A DNA stretch of 64,000 nt, from NCBI RefSeq assembly GCF_905171765.1, contig NC_053393.1:64883371-64947370 (forward strand), in the 5' to 3' direction. Shown piece by piece: positions 22,827 to 34,378 of this stretch. The stretch comes from Bufo bufo (lineage: Eukaryota > Chordata > Amphibia > Anura > Bufonidae). The notes below the pieces were generated by a model. The model saw nothing but the letters and a program-made list of their open reading frames with translations, was not told the origin of the DNA and made no database searches. The first letter of the stretch is position 1. Each line of letters begins with the position of its first letter. The position numbers and the translations under genes were made by a program.

Positions 22827-23534
22827 GGCACGTTTAGTGTTGATCGAGCACCATAGTGCTCGGGTGCTCGGGCCGAACACAACGAGATGCTCGGGTACTC
22901 TACCGAGCACCCGAGTATAATGGAAGTCAATGAGAGAACCCGAGCATTAAACCAGGCACTCCCTGCTCTGAAGAGGAGAGGGTGTCTGGTTCACATGAAA
23001 AGGTCAGAAATAGATGGAAACCCCACCGAAATGGTTCGGAAGCAGCATGGGGAGGATGTCTGGATGCATCTTGGACCCACAGGTCACTGCTGGGAACGAT
23101 GTTGTCCGAGTAGTACGCCACTTTTACAGACTGACAATAATTATCACCAAACCAAAGATAAAATCGATTTTAGAGGAAACATCGTTAGGAAACATTCTTT
23201 CCTGTATATTTACTTGTATATAAAGTGCTAGTGCTGCCAAAAATTGGCACTCCGATACAACCTGTATATCACATAAAGAAGGGCCTCATTCACACTGTGG
23301 TAGAATTGTTCAGGTAGTGGGACTCCTACATTCATAAAGTCTATACACTAAGTGAAAGGGCTGCCAAAAATTACAAGGAATCGGTGCTCCAATGCGCCCT
23401 TTATTACACATAAAGGAGGGCATCATACACAGCCTTGAAAAGTTATGATTGATGACCTGCTGGTGACCCTGAAAAGCATTTGGAGCAAGGGCCTGCTGGT
23501 GACCCTCTAAAACATTATGGGCGAGGGCCTGCTG

Positions 23535-24079
23535 CCGCTTTGTTGACTCTAGATAATCGGGGCCCGATCGCACGTCCCTGTGACGACGACGGTCCATTCT
23601 GATGTCTGCCCTATCAACTTTCGATGTTACTTTCAGCGTGAACCACGGTGACCATGGGTAACGGGGAATCAGAGTTTGATTCCGGAGAGGGAGCCTGAGA
23701 AACAGCTACAATTTACAGTGTTCAAAGCAGGCCGGGTTGCCTGAATACTTCAGCTAGGAATTATGGAATAGGACTCCGGTTCTATTTTGTTGGTTTTCAG
23801 AACTCGGGCCATAATTAAGAAGGACCGCCGGGGACATCCATATTGCGCCGCTAGACTTGAAATTCTTGGACTGGCGCAAGACGAACCAAAGCGAAAGCAT
23901 TTGCCAAGAATGTTTTCATTACTTAAAAACAAAAGTCGTAGGTTCGAAGACGATCAGATACCGTCGTAGTAGCGACCATAAACGATGACGAGCGGCGATC
24001 CGGCGGCGTTATTCCCATGACCCGCCAAGCTGCTTCTGGGGAAAAAAAAATCTTTGGGTTCTGGGCGGAGTATGGTTGA
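23535..24079 (+). pseudogene. 18S rRNA gene fragment with internal deletion
   Basis: Recognised from conserved 18S segments. First block 23535-23709: GACTCTAGATAA, GTCTGCCCTATCAACTTTCG, GTAACGGGGAATCAG, GATTCCGGAGAGGGAGCCTG. Second block 23710-24079: GTGTTCAAAGCAGGCC, TTCTATTTTGTTGGTTTTC, GAAATTCTTGGAC, CAAAGCGAAAGCATTTGCC, CGAAGACGATCAGATACCG, GGCGGCGTTATTCCCATGAC, TCTTTGGGTTC. At 23709/23710 several hundred nucleotides of normal 18S, including the segment with the GCCGCGGTAATTCC core, are missing. Many substitutions in invariant positions show it cannot be a functional rRNA. Confidence 0.93.
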
Positions 24080-24805
24080 AAACCGGACAAAGTACACTGT
24101 ATGTCACAGATACATTTTTTTGAAGCGCACACGTTACACTGCAGATGTGGCCCTGGTCAGGTCACTGTCAGAAGCGGACACAGTCTACGGAAAAAGTGCA
24201 CTGGATGTCACTTATATTTTAGGGATGCGCACACTTTACACAGGAGATGTGGTGCAGCAAATATCACTGTCCGCAGCGTCTATTGAAAAGAACACTGGAT
24301 GTCACAGATATTTTTTGGATGCGCACACTTTACACTGGAGATCTGGCACGGATAATTTAACTGTCCGCAGCGGACACCGTCTACGGAAAAAGTACACTGG
24401 ATGTCACGAATATTTTAGGGATGCGCACACTTTACTCAGGAGATGTGACACAGATAATTTAACTGTCCGCAGCAGACACAGTCTTTTGAAAAAGAACACT
24501 GGATGTGACAGATATTTTTTGGATGCGCACACTTTACACTGGACATGTTGCACGGATAATTTAAATGTCCGCAGCGGACACCGTCTATGGAAAAATGACA
24601 TTGTATGTCACAGATAACTTTTTGAAGTGAACTGCAGATGTGGCCCTGGTAAGGTCACTATCAGAAGCGGACACCGTCTACGGAAAAAGTGCACTGGATT
24701 TCACAGGTATTTTAGGGATGCGCACACTTTACACAGGAGATGTGGCGCAGCTAATCTGACTGTCCGCAGCGGACACCGTCTACGGAAAAAGTACACTGGA
24801 TGTAA
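24080..24805. repeat. tandem array, unit about 105 bp
   Basis: About seven units built from GTACACTGGATGTCACAGAT, GGATGCGCACACTTTACAC, GGAGATGTGG and CTGTCCGCAGCGGACACCGT blocks. It starts immediately after the 18S fragment. An open frame across it is a by-product of the repeat length. Confidence 0.85.
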
Positions 24806-25145
24806 TAAAAATATTCCAATAACACTCCCTACACTGTCTTTTCCTTCCTATGCTTAGCTCTCACTGACTAAGACTGAGCCAAACACATGTCATCGGGTGC
24901 TTTATAGCACCCGATGACGCGTTTCGGCCAGCCAATCACTGTAATGCCAGTAGCCAATATGGCTACAGCATTACAGTGCATGCCAGTACCTCCCTGCACG
25001 TTTATTGGCTGCGTAACAGCCAAGAAATGTGCGGGAGAAGACTCTAGCATTGCGCTCGAGCACATGCGTTACTCAGCCAAGTACCGCTATGTGCTGAGCA
25101 TCGAGATGCTCGAGCCGAACATGCTCGATCACCACTAGTCACGTT

Positions 25146-25621
25146 CTTCTCTACTAGACTCCAATGATTCTATCACTAAATTAAAACAGTGCACACCTCA
25201 ACCAAACTCAGTGTTAGCAACTTGTATACATCCATCAAACATAACAAGGGCATCAAAGCTACAGCCAAACTCCTTGCCACACAGTCTACACTCAGTAACC
25301 AACAACAAACATTCTGTCTGTTACTACTGTCTCTTGTATTAAATAAAAAAAATTCTGTTTGACAACTATTACATCCAGAGACGGGGTACCGCAATGTGGC
25401 CCAGCCTTATGCTAATGCATACATGATTTACTTTGAAGAAGAGTTTGTATACTCTCATCCACTTTTTAAACAACATGCCATCAAATGGTTACGATTTATT
25501 GATGACGGCCCTGTATCAAGCATCCACTCCTTTCATCAATACCTCAACAATATATACCCAGAATTGGGCTTTACGATTCAGACTGATACAAAATCGATCA
25601 GTTTTCTAGATACACTCGTAC
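25146..25621 (+). pseudogene. PLE reverse transcriptase, palm part
   Basis: RT core of the Penelope-like element. One frame shows SNLYTSIKHNKGI (RT motif around the first catalytic Asp, here Asn-Leu-Tyr) and the region leading to the GTAMGP-like motif; a frameshift follows. The next frame (from 25396) has PYANAYMIYFEEEFVYSH, the catalytic WLRFIDDG (usually YIDDI/YIDDF), and SISFLDTLVLK. The stop TGA at about 25360 and frame changes make it non-functional. Confidence 0.8.
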
Positions 25622-25625
25622 TTAA

Positions 25626-25974
25626 AGGGAACCTGTCACCGGGATTTTGTGTATAGAGCTGAGGACATGGGTTGCTAGATGGCCGCTAGCACATCCGCAA
25701 TACCCAGTCCCCATAGCTCTGTGTGCTTTTATTGTGGGAAAAAAACGATTTGATACATATGCAAATTAACCTGAGATGAGTCCTGTCCCTGACTCATCTC
25801 ACATACAGGTTTCATCTCAAATCATGTATCAAATATGTATCAAATCGGTTTTTTTACACAATAAAAGCACAACTATGGGGACTGGGGTATTGCGGATGTG
25901 CTAGCGGCCATCTAGCAACCCATGGCCTCAGCTCTATACACAAAATCCCGGTGACAGGTTCCCTTTAAGGACGA
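25626..25974. mobile_element. TTAA-target foldback MITE in the PLE RT
   Basis: A 349-bp element between TTAA sites (25622-25625, 25975-25978). It has long, almost perfect inverted arms of about 130 bp starting AGGGAACCTGTCACCGGG on both ends. The PLE reading (FLDTLVLK, then DEHGHIKFD) is interrupted precisely here. Confidence 0.9.
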
Positions 25975-25978
25975 ACAT

Positions 25979-26400
25979 GGACACATTAAATTCGACTAAT
26001 ACACTAAACCCACAGACAGAAACAGCCTTTTATTTCACACGAGTAATCACCCCAAAGCGACCAAAAAGTCATTGCCCCGTTCACAATTAGCAGGGGTAGA
26101 ACGGATCGTATCTGATCCTTCTACAAGCAAGAAGAGAATGGAAGAAATGAAACCAGCCAATATATAAGGGACCGAATTTCTAAACACAATTTCATCATCA
26201 GAACAAATCAACTACTTTTGCCAATCCCCGCTCACCTCAAAGAATCTAATCACCAGATCTCCTCCCTACGATTTCAAGTATTGGAACAAGTCACAACCAC
26301 GGAGGGGTGGAAATCAGGGTGGAAATCAAACATTATTATTAAAACGAGAATCGTTTTGGATACATTAACTCGACACATTATCTCCTAAAGGACTTAATAG
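25979..26400 (+). pseudogene. PLE C-terminal part (thumb and linker to endonuclease)
   Basis: It continues the PLE with YTKPTDRNSLLFHTSNHPK, RSQLAGVERIVSD and, in another frame, a terminal ESFWIHYLNTLSPKGLNREW, which matches the end of the GIY-YIG endonuclease domain in vertebrate PLEs. The stop after KFD and several frameshifts disable it. Most of the GIY-YIG domain itself is missing. Confidence 0.7.
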
Positions 26401-27135
26401 AGAATGGGACTTTTTTCTGCAATATTTAAAGGACTATATTTTGTCACAGTGTGATTCTCGTTATAATGTCTATAATAATTTACACTTTATAGTAGTTTTT
26501 GATTTATCTGACATATTGTACTTTTTATTTCAGATTCTAGGTTACTTACAATACTCACAATATTATCAACAATTACCATACTTGTTTTGTTATGATATAT
26601 GACACATTATATTATTGATCCATTTTATTTTATTTGTTTTATCACATAATCATCAGATTGACTTATCTAATTTCATCCACGTCTAGACTTCACTTCACTT
26701 GACTCATATTTCCCAACTTCTTCCTTCATATCTTCCCATACACTGGCTTTTACCCCTCTTCTCCACAACATATGCTCACACTTTGGCAATGTATTACTTT
26801 TTCCATTTTCCATCCAATAGACTATCCCCCTAGTGCTCCTATAGCGATTCCACTACTCCATATAATCACAATTCAGAGCTATTTAGACATCGCATATCAC
26901 TACACTAGATGGGAAAAGCGCTTGCCCTTCTAGCTTCTAGTACGCTCTGTGCAAGAACATGCGCGATGACGTTAGTCCCCTCGCGCGTCACCTCCCGGGA
27001 GGCAATATATTCTAACCATGTACACCAGGCGGCACGCCTGAAACAGCGTCCGCATCCAGCACAGAATATCCATTACATGAGGCCGCAGGCACGCGCCTTT
27101 CCACCTTGGGGGGCTTTACTACAACACGCCTAACA
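26401..27135. other. PLE 3' non-coding region, AT-rich then GC-rich
   Basis: It is part of the PLE by position. A GC-rich patch with CpGs lies at 26910-27120. No protein is recognised. Confidence 0.45.
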
Positions 27136-27233
27136 TATTATTGGTAGACTGTCACACTAATATCTGGTAAACAAGTAGAGCAGTATTAGTGTGCTTGTTT
27201 ACCAGATAGTAGTATGCCAGTCTACCAATAATA
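27136..27233. repeat. 98-bp hairpin
   Basis: Inverted repeat with 40-nt arms: TATTATTGGTAGACTG...CTGGTAAACAAG pairs with CTTGTTTACCAG...CAGTCTACCAATAATA. The loop is 18 nt and there are few mismatches. Confidence 0.85.
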
Positions 27234-27539
27234 CTTTACCTATAACCCTTTTTTGACTGGGTGAGTCAGACAGTTCTTGAGCACCTTACATGACAATAGA
27301 CGGGTGAGCATATATATAATTTTGCTTCTTAATACTCCTAACATCCCTACTTTTTATTTCATTACTTCTCCAGCCTTATTTAATACTAATGAAAATGCTA
27401 TATAATATATACTATATATTATACACTATGCACGAGCGTCTACTACAAATGCACATAGATTCACACACTCTACCTTAATGTGATATTATTTCTTTGCCCT
27501 CATGCCCTCCTATCTTGACACTGCAGGACCCTGAACAAT

Positions 27540-27554
27540 ATATATATAGCAGTT

Positions 27555-27589
<35 letters not shown>

Positions 27590-27594
27590 TTATG
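27540..27594. repeat. (TA)n microsatellite
   Basis: Almost pure TA dinucleotides with a few TTTA interruptions. Confidence 0.9.
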
Positions 27595-27867
27595 TACTTA
27601 TACTTAATGACTGATTTTATTGCATGTTCTTTTATATTATCTTATATCTCATCATTTTGTCTATCCACATACCGATGTATGCTGTTTTTATATCCTTGTA
27701 GATCCCTTGATAAAGTTTGTTTGTCGACCGAAACATTGGGACTAATCATATGGCCCTTCATTACATTACGTAGTCTGGATAAAGAATTAATACAGAATGA
27801 TGTAATTGCGTGTTGTACATTAAAAGTATCACTTAAAAAAGAAACGTTGGTGCCATAGATTTTTCTA

Positions 27868-27936
27868 CTGATACGGACTGACACTTACTACGAGCACCCA
27901 ACACCAACAAGGGTGTGCAAATCCCATCTCCTTCCT
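27868..27936. repeat. right terminal repeat of PLE
   Basis: Matches 7711-7784 from CTGATACGGACTGACACTT to the CCTTCCT end; the PLE target duplication follows directly. Confidence 0.75.
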
Positions 27937-27948
27937 AGATACAGTCCA

Positions 27949-28406
27949 TGGACATGAGTGGTTCTTTTCCTTAAAAAATAAATTAAGACTGGACAAACAC
28001 TTTACATAACGGTTAAATTATGTAATAATTTTTCAATTGGAGCAAAAAAAATAAGAAACGCTAAAAAAAATTCACAGTTTACAGAAGTAATACTTACAGA
28101 AATATCCGAGTCCTAAAAAATCAATAATGGTCAAATAATGGTTGCAAGGGAAATGCTAAAAGCATTCAATGATAAAACATTTTCACAGGATTCTTTAAAC
28201 TGAAGAAATTGTGCAAAAATTATTTATATGTGGTAACTGCATCTCCCAGACCGTGACGTCCTTCAGTGCCTCTCAATTCTGTTAGAGGTCGTGGAAAGGT
28301 CACAAAACATAGCTGTATGGCTGAATGTGCAAAGTGATTTCTAGAGGGAAAAAAGAAAAATCCACTTTCCCAAGTTTAGAACAAAAAAAAACAAAAAACA
28401 GCTTAA

Positions 28407-28442
<36 letters not shown>

Positions 28443-29369
28443 TTTTGCTTATTTATTTAACCTAAATGTTCTTTCAATAACTAACTTTTACATTTTGCAT
28501 ATCAAAATGGCCAAAACAAAATAGGGAACCTTAACCTAACACTTTATTTGAGTGTAAATTGGCAAACTTACAAAATAAAAAACTATAAATTAAAAAAATA
28601 TATATTGTTTTAACGTGTCTACGTTAGCCTAAAGGGGTTGTGCAAACCACTCTCCCCTCCACTTTACAAGACCTTCCCCACCGGACCTGTCATGTGACCA
28701 TTTGTCATGACGTAAGGGGATCCAGTCTCCACGACGGCCAGTGATTGGTTGGAGGCAATGTCAAACCGAATGTTTTCAGCTAAGGAGCCCAGTGGAGCAT
28801 CGCAGGTCAGGAGGAGAAGGTGCACAAACACTTTAATAAAGCTAACACTTCTATAAAAAGTTATAAAACAAATGCTGTAAAAATTATTTTGATGGCCCAA
28901 GTAATGAAATATTTAGGAGTCTTTTAGGTTCTCAAAATAACTAAAAAGTATCCAGTCATTTAAGACCAAAATGATTAGGTGTTTATTCTTAAAGGAAGCA
29001 GTGCCTACTTTCAAGCAGACAGAGTCATGTGGTCTCAACAGTGACATGCTGACAGGCAGGCCATAGTGGGGACTCTTCTGTATGAACCTCTGCCCTGACA
29101 TCTGCTGTATAAAATTTCATTATAAAATTTGTACCTCCCATCTGGCCCTTTTTTCGTCCTGTAAAATGGGCCAACAAGATGGGTGCGCTTATGAAAATAT
29201 GAGTAATGCAGGCACTCTCAGGAGAGTTTGTGGGCTTAAGTTTGTTACACTAATAGGTATATAAATATTCGGGAGTGTGTAACAAATTACATTTGCGTGC
29301 TGAAAATGTAATTCCCCTTTAAGAACTACCATGGTCATTAAGGTGTTATTAAAAACACTGGAAGCCTAA
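27949..29369. other. unassigned AT-rich sequence
   Basis: It contains an (AT)n run at about 28410-28440 and a short GC-richer patch at 28650-28810. I see no coding region, RNA gene or element boundary. Confidence 0.4.
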
Positions 29370-29372
29370 TAA

Positions 29373-30241
29373 GACCTCATGCACACAGAGGAGCTGCATC
29401 TGAAGTCCACAGTGTTTGCAGCAAGCCCCTGAGCAGTTGGTGCAGAGGATGGGAGTGGTAGTGACCCTGATGAGATGTTGTGTCACAGTGTACTCCCCCA
29501 GGCCCTTGCTCCCTGGGGATCGGTGCGGTGGAAAGGTGGTTAGAAATTCAGGCCAGATGTAAAAGTATAACAGTCTCTCTTTACTTAGTGCAAAATATAA
29601 CTTGTGGCACATCCAGCAGTATTAAATACAAAGTGCAGATTCTGGCACTAGATGAGGAGGTATGGTGGCTGGTTGTGTGACAATTTAATGGCACTTGTGG
29701 ATATAGGTGTCCACTGTGATACAGGCTTGATGTTAGTCTGGCCTGGATGTTGGTCTAGGTGATGGGAGTCTGAGCCGTGGTCCCTCACCTGCTGCAGGGT
29801 CTGTAAAGCTGTGATTTCACTGACTACTCTGCTGTCTTTGTACACTGAAGCTTCCTGGAAGCAGTGTCCTGGATTCTGATGATCTCTTTGGACTGATGGT
29901 CTCATGGGAGAATTTAATACAGTCCCTAGGAGTAGGAGCTCTGGTATGTGCTTCCTCTGCCTTTGCTTTCTACTCTCCTTCCTGGCAGAGACCAGTCCAC
30001 TCCTATGAAGAGCGGAGGAACAGGGTGGTTAGCCCTGTTTCTGTCAACCATGCCTTTTCTAGATTGAACATACAGCCTTAAACATAACATGGAATAGCAT
30101 TACATAACAAAAACATTGCCGATACCCCCAGGTCTGGGGTACTGCATATTCTTCTGTACAGTATGATTTCAGAGTTATACAGAGGTACAGTATGGCCTTC
30201 TTTCAACTTGGAGCTTCTAATACACCCATGTGCATGAGGCC
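29373..30241. mobile_element. PIF/Harbinger-like element with TIR GRCCTCATGCACA
   Basis: Inverted ends GACCTCATGCACACAG (left) and the complement of GGCCTCATGCACATGG (right). TAA precedes it and TTA follows it. The 869-bp interior has no transposase. The ends belong to the same family as those at 54278-54669. Confidence 0.5.
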
Positions 30242-30244
30242 TTA

Positions 30245-31300
30245 GGGTGGATACCTGCGGTATATGCCCAATACTGTTCTACATCCTCCTTTTCCCCTTT
30301 CTCCAAACATAAAGCACTTGGCAACCCTTTGTTTTGAAGTGATGACCTATCATTTATAGAACGCTATTAGCAGCAGGGGTTCTATAATTCCTGTGAATTA
30401 AATTCCATATAGTCCATCGATTCCATTTCACTTCTGCAGATCCTATATGATATAATTGCCGAGCCCTGACCTTTTTAGCTGTACAGAGGTTCCTGTGGAA
30501 TATTAGGTCTCAATTAAATGAAATTCATCTCAAGCTGAGAGAGCAAAAGTTGTAAACGAGTAGAAACGCACCGAAACCTGGGGCCGTAAAGAGCAGGGTA
30601 GACGTCAGTATTTGCTACCATAGAAATCGCCCTTTGTGTTTCATGGTGCTGATAATAAAAGTGACTGGCTTTTTGTTATCTTATATTTAATAATTATTGT
30701 GGCCTGTTGGTATTTCCTACACTTACGACACAGCTGTCACTTACGGGATCCCCTTCACGCCTAATCTTTTATATATCGGCATTGAACGCCCACCCAAAAG
30801 TCATCTAACTCTTAAAAGGGATTCCCATTTACAGTGTGAATAGTAGATGTAAGATTGGTTGGGGTCTGACTCCTGGGATCTTTACTGATTCCTTGAACGA
30901 GGGTCTCTGAGTTCCTTGTGTAAAATGGGCAGTGGTGCCCAAGGGTGACAACCGCTCCTATTGCTATACCCCACAAAGGGCACTGCAAAGGGTTAATTAT
31001 TGCTACAGCATTTAACCTCCTGTTATTTAGTAGAATTTTGTGATTTATGGTTACATACTTGTTTTTCCTATGTTATGTAAGTTCCATGGCAAGCGATCTA
31101 ATTGGTTATCATTTGTTTATTATTCAGGTTGTCAGGGTGAGCGACACAGGTCCACCCCCTGTTTAGTTAGTTAGAAGAGTCTAGTCTGAGAAGTGCTCCA
31201 AGCCAGTGTGTGATAGAAGAGCTGAAGACAAGGCCTCAAGTACCAGAGAGCTGCCATCTCTGAGACTTCAATTTGCTAAAGAACAGCTCTAACCCACTGT
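30245..31300. other. unassigned sequence
   Basis: No supported gene or repeat boundary. Confidence 0.4.
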
Positions 31301-31304
31301 CTCT

Positions 31305-33235
31305 GTGTTATGTTTGACACTGATCTTTCCTTTACCTCCTACGTATATTAAATTGCTTACCTGATCATACCACCTGCACCTCAAAAACATGTCTAGGGTC
31401 CACCTCTTTACTGTGGAATCAACAAAAACTCCCATTGTGACCCTGATCCATTCCCGTCTCGATTACTGTAACTCATAACTATTTGGCCTCCTCCTTATCA
31501 GACTCTCCTGTCTCCAATCGATCCTGTCTACAGTAGCCAGGCTCATCTATCTGTCTCACTGCTACTCCGATTCCTCCGTCCTGTGACGATCATTGCACTG
31601 GTTGCCCATACAGTACAGGATTCAATTTAAGTTGCTCATACTTGCCCGCAAAGCTATCCAGAGTGCTGCACCCCCCTACATCTCCTCCTTCATTTCTGTC
31701 TACCATCCTACCTGTACTTAACGCTCTGCAAATTATTTATGACTAACATCCACCATAATCCGTACTTGTCACTCCCTTCTCCAAGACGTCTCCTGAGCTG
31801 CACCATTTCTCTGGAATGCCCTACTCCAAGAAATTAGGTTAATCCATAACATCCACAGTTTTAGGCACTCCCTTTAGGTTAGCCTATTTCATCCTCTTAT
31901 CTAACTCTTCTCCATTCACTGCCCCTTACCCCTACCCTCCCACCTTCATCATCATTCTTCTGAACCTGATCCATCATCATATATCCACCACACCTTATGC
32001 ACTCATAATGTAGTGTCCCACTAGGTAAAGGTGGGCGCTACACAAAGGTTCACATGTCTTTTACATTAATGTGGGGTTTAATATGCATTTCCCTGTGTTA
32101 TCTGGGTGTCAGGCCTGTTAGGGTGTAGTTTAGCCTCCTAGACGTTAGAGGGAGCTAGAGAGCCCTAAGTATATATAGGTAGGCCCAGACAGGGGAGAGT
32201 TTGTGTATGCCAGGGAACTAGAAGCGACACCTAGTTAACCTGAAGCTCCTGAGGCTAAGCTTAGCTCAGTAGAGACACCCCAGTAGTAGGAGATGCACCT
32301 CCTGGGAGCAACCTGCAGTATCCCTCACAGCAAGGACAATACCACAAGTACAGATAAGTAACCTGAGGGGCAGAAGTGTTTAATATTAAGCAAGTGCCAT
32401 TACTGGAGGAAGGATTATATATACCAAGGATTTAAGCCAGCAATTAGGCATCCGGGCCTTGGGATCCAGCCAGCTAGAATAGCTGAGGGGATAGAGCAGC
32501 ATTGTACTGCAAAGCATTAACTGTATACCCTCCAAGTATCTTGCAAGATTATACCTGCCATATTGTGAAGTAAACCTGCTGTGCATTTGTACTGTCAAGG
32601 ACTGCATTATCATCTACTGCAATTACTTGTATAAAGTTGGACTGTTTCCTGAAGTAAAGCAACGTTTGGTTTATCAACTGCGTACTCTATTAATACTCCT
32701 ACAAATCGGTGTGCCACCGTTACAGGCACTGGCGTCACGAATCTTAAAGGGACCTTGCCCCAGGCACTCAAAACACCTGCAACATCCAGGGCACCTCACC
32801 CAACATCAGGCCAGGTCTCTACATCCAGAGTGTGCCCCAGAGGAACTTGTGTCTACCTCTCATTCACTGTCGCATGCCTGCCCAGGGTTCTCCTCCAAAA
32901 AGTGAGTAACCCTCGATTGCCCATAACCGTGACCTCACTAATCGCAATACCCTGCAGGTCTGGCGTGCTGCAATAAGAACTACACATATTCGGCTGGTGA
33001 ATGCTCTTGCAGTTTTAGATCTTCTCCCCTATTATGTTAAGATGGCCAGACATTGCACAAATCAAGACATTTTTACCTTCTTTGTCTCTTCACAGATTGT
33101 AAGTTCTTGCGAGCAGGGCCCTCTGTTGCTATGTTAATTAGGACTCTTTTTGTACATGAACCCCCTGATTGTAAAGCGCTGCGGAATTTGTTGTAGCTAT
33201 ATGAATAAAGATTATTATTATTATTATTATTCCTA
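31305..33235 (+). mobile_element. L2/CR1-like LINE, 3' part, split by a solo LTR
   Basis: Decayed C-terminus of a non-LTR reverse transcriptase: SRLDYCNS-like (31455-31480), LHWLPIQYRIQFKLL (about 31592-31636) and an APPYI / FLWNALLQEIR segment (31660-31840), across several frame breaks. The 3' UTR after the LTR includes CTTGCGAGCAGGGCCCTC and TGTAAAGCGCTGCGGAAT, followed by a short (ATT)n tail (33212-33232), the usual end of vertebrate L2-type elements. Confidence 0.75.
32009..32972 (+). repeat. solo LTR inside the LINE
   Basis: A 964-bp segment beginning TGTAGTGTCCCACTAGG and ending GGCGTGCTGCA, flanked by the 4-bp duplication ATAA (32005-32008, 32973-32976). A plus-strand TATATATA (32168-32176) suggests the orientation. 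A 4-bp duplication fits a retroviral (gamma-like) integrase, but that is only an inference. Confidence 0.6.
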
Positions 33236-34374
33236 CTACTAATTCTAAAGTACTTCTGAGAAAAGGAGAACGGACAACTTGAGAAGGTCTAAAGCCTGTA
33301 AGGCCTTGCAAGATAACACCAGTAAGGTACAACCAGTAAGGTACAGACTGTTTACGGCACAGGAACTTACTGTACCTCTGTGGGAGGCATTCATTGCTCA
33401 AACACCTGCCACACTTTGATACAAACTGGCCATTCGTGTCCTAATCTGCACCCTTCAGTTTAGGAACTGCAAAAGGAGCTAAAGGGTCGCTTAATTTTCA
33501 ACAATTTTTTGACATGTTATAAAGACATGTCAAAGGTTTAGATTTGTTGGGGTCTGAGTGCCGAGACCCTCGCCGATCCCTAGTTAGTTACCCTTTAAGA
33601 ACCTAATTGCAAGCTTGTGGTTACTTGGAAAGACTTTAAGGAGTAGAGAGAGAGAGAGAAAGAGAGACTGGAAGTACTACTACTTGTACTACAACTCTCA
33701 TGGGCCTGATTGTTGTCTCCATGCTCCGCTGGCCCTGCATCCACTCTTCTGCCTTGCACCTTGACCACACATCTACCATCAAGGACACCCTTAGCTACCA
33801 ACAGGAAGGAGGACTATACCAGTGTATACCCCAAAGAAGAAAAGATGCACCCTCCATTCACTGCACGGCTTTGGGGCACCAGGTAGAGTACGGCCACCAT
33901 GAACTGTGACTACTACTACCCCACTCAGGGAGAAAAATAACACTCCCATCCTCCGCTCACCTTCCTGGGCTCGTCGCCTGCATGGTCACTAATATGGGAC
34001 TGTCAGAAATAGTCAAGCTTGGCACTCAACAGTCTCATAAGTGAATGAAGTGATGCTTACTCCTGCGCACCACTGCCCAGTTTACACAGGGGACTTAGGG
34101 ACCCCAATTCTCATGATCAGTGGAGATCCCAGCGGAAGGACTCTCAACGATCATGCATTTATCACCTATCCTGCTCATTATATTTTATTTTACAAAGTAA
34201 AGCTGGCAAGTCAACTGCAGAAAACAGGAATAATCAGCCCATTGTGTCTACTAAAGTGTCCAATGTGAAAATTTAAATATTTTAGGGAAAATAAGGACAA
34301 ACTATTTTTTCTTTTTTTAAGTCTGATTTTCTAACTTAAATTACTATGTAATTTTTTTTTAATGATTTATACCC
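33236..34374. other. unassigned sequence with GA microsatellite
   Basis: (GA)n at 33645-33668. Nothing else is recognised. Confidence 0.45.
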
Positions 34375-34378
34375 TTAA

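Larger units (their letters stand above)
22835..25137. mobile_element. non-autonomous hAT carrying an 18S rRNA fragment
   Basis: A 2303-bp element. Its ends are TAGTGTTGATCGAGCA and the complement, TGCTCGATCACCACTA at the right. An 8-bp duplication flanks it (GGCACGTT 22827-22834; GTCACGTT 25138-25145, one mismatch). Content in order: a 5' block with GAGCACCCGAG motifs, a unique stretch (23180-23530), the rearranged 18S fragment (23535-24079), a 105-bp tandem array (24080-24805), and a right-end block homologous to the hAT at 3895-4100. There is no transposase. Confidence 0.85.
7711..27936 (+). mobile_element. Penelope-like element, split by nested insertions
   Basis: This is a PLE retroelement with a 12-bp target duplication (7699-7710 / 27937-27948) and direct terminal repeats. 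Its coding pieces lie at 7820-8855, 25146-25621 and 25979-26400; its 3' non-coding region is at about 26400-27936. The middle is filled by an endogenous retrovirus and a hAT element, and a TTAA MITE splits the RT again. About 100 residues between the N-terminal block and the RT palm also appear to be deleted rather than displaced. Confidence 0.85.

Noticed and set aside
23535..24079. Functional rRNA gene or assembly contamination from rDNA
   Set aside because: An internal deletion, many changes at invariant 18S positions and transposon flanks show an old embedded fragment.
24054..24617. 187-residue open frame
   Set aside because: It reads from the 18S remnant into the 105-bp tandem array; a repeat artefact.
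26909..27133. CpG-rich patch as a promoter of a host gene
   Set aside because: It lies inside the PLE 3' region and no gene follows.
32627..32976. Open frames in the right part of the 32-33 kb segment
   Set aside because: They lie within the solo LTR and have no protein similarity that I recognise.
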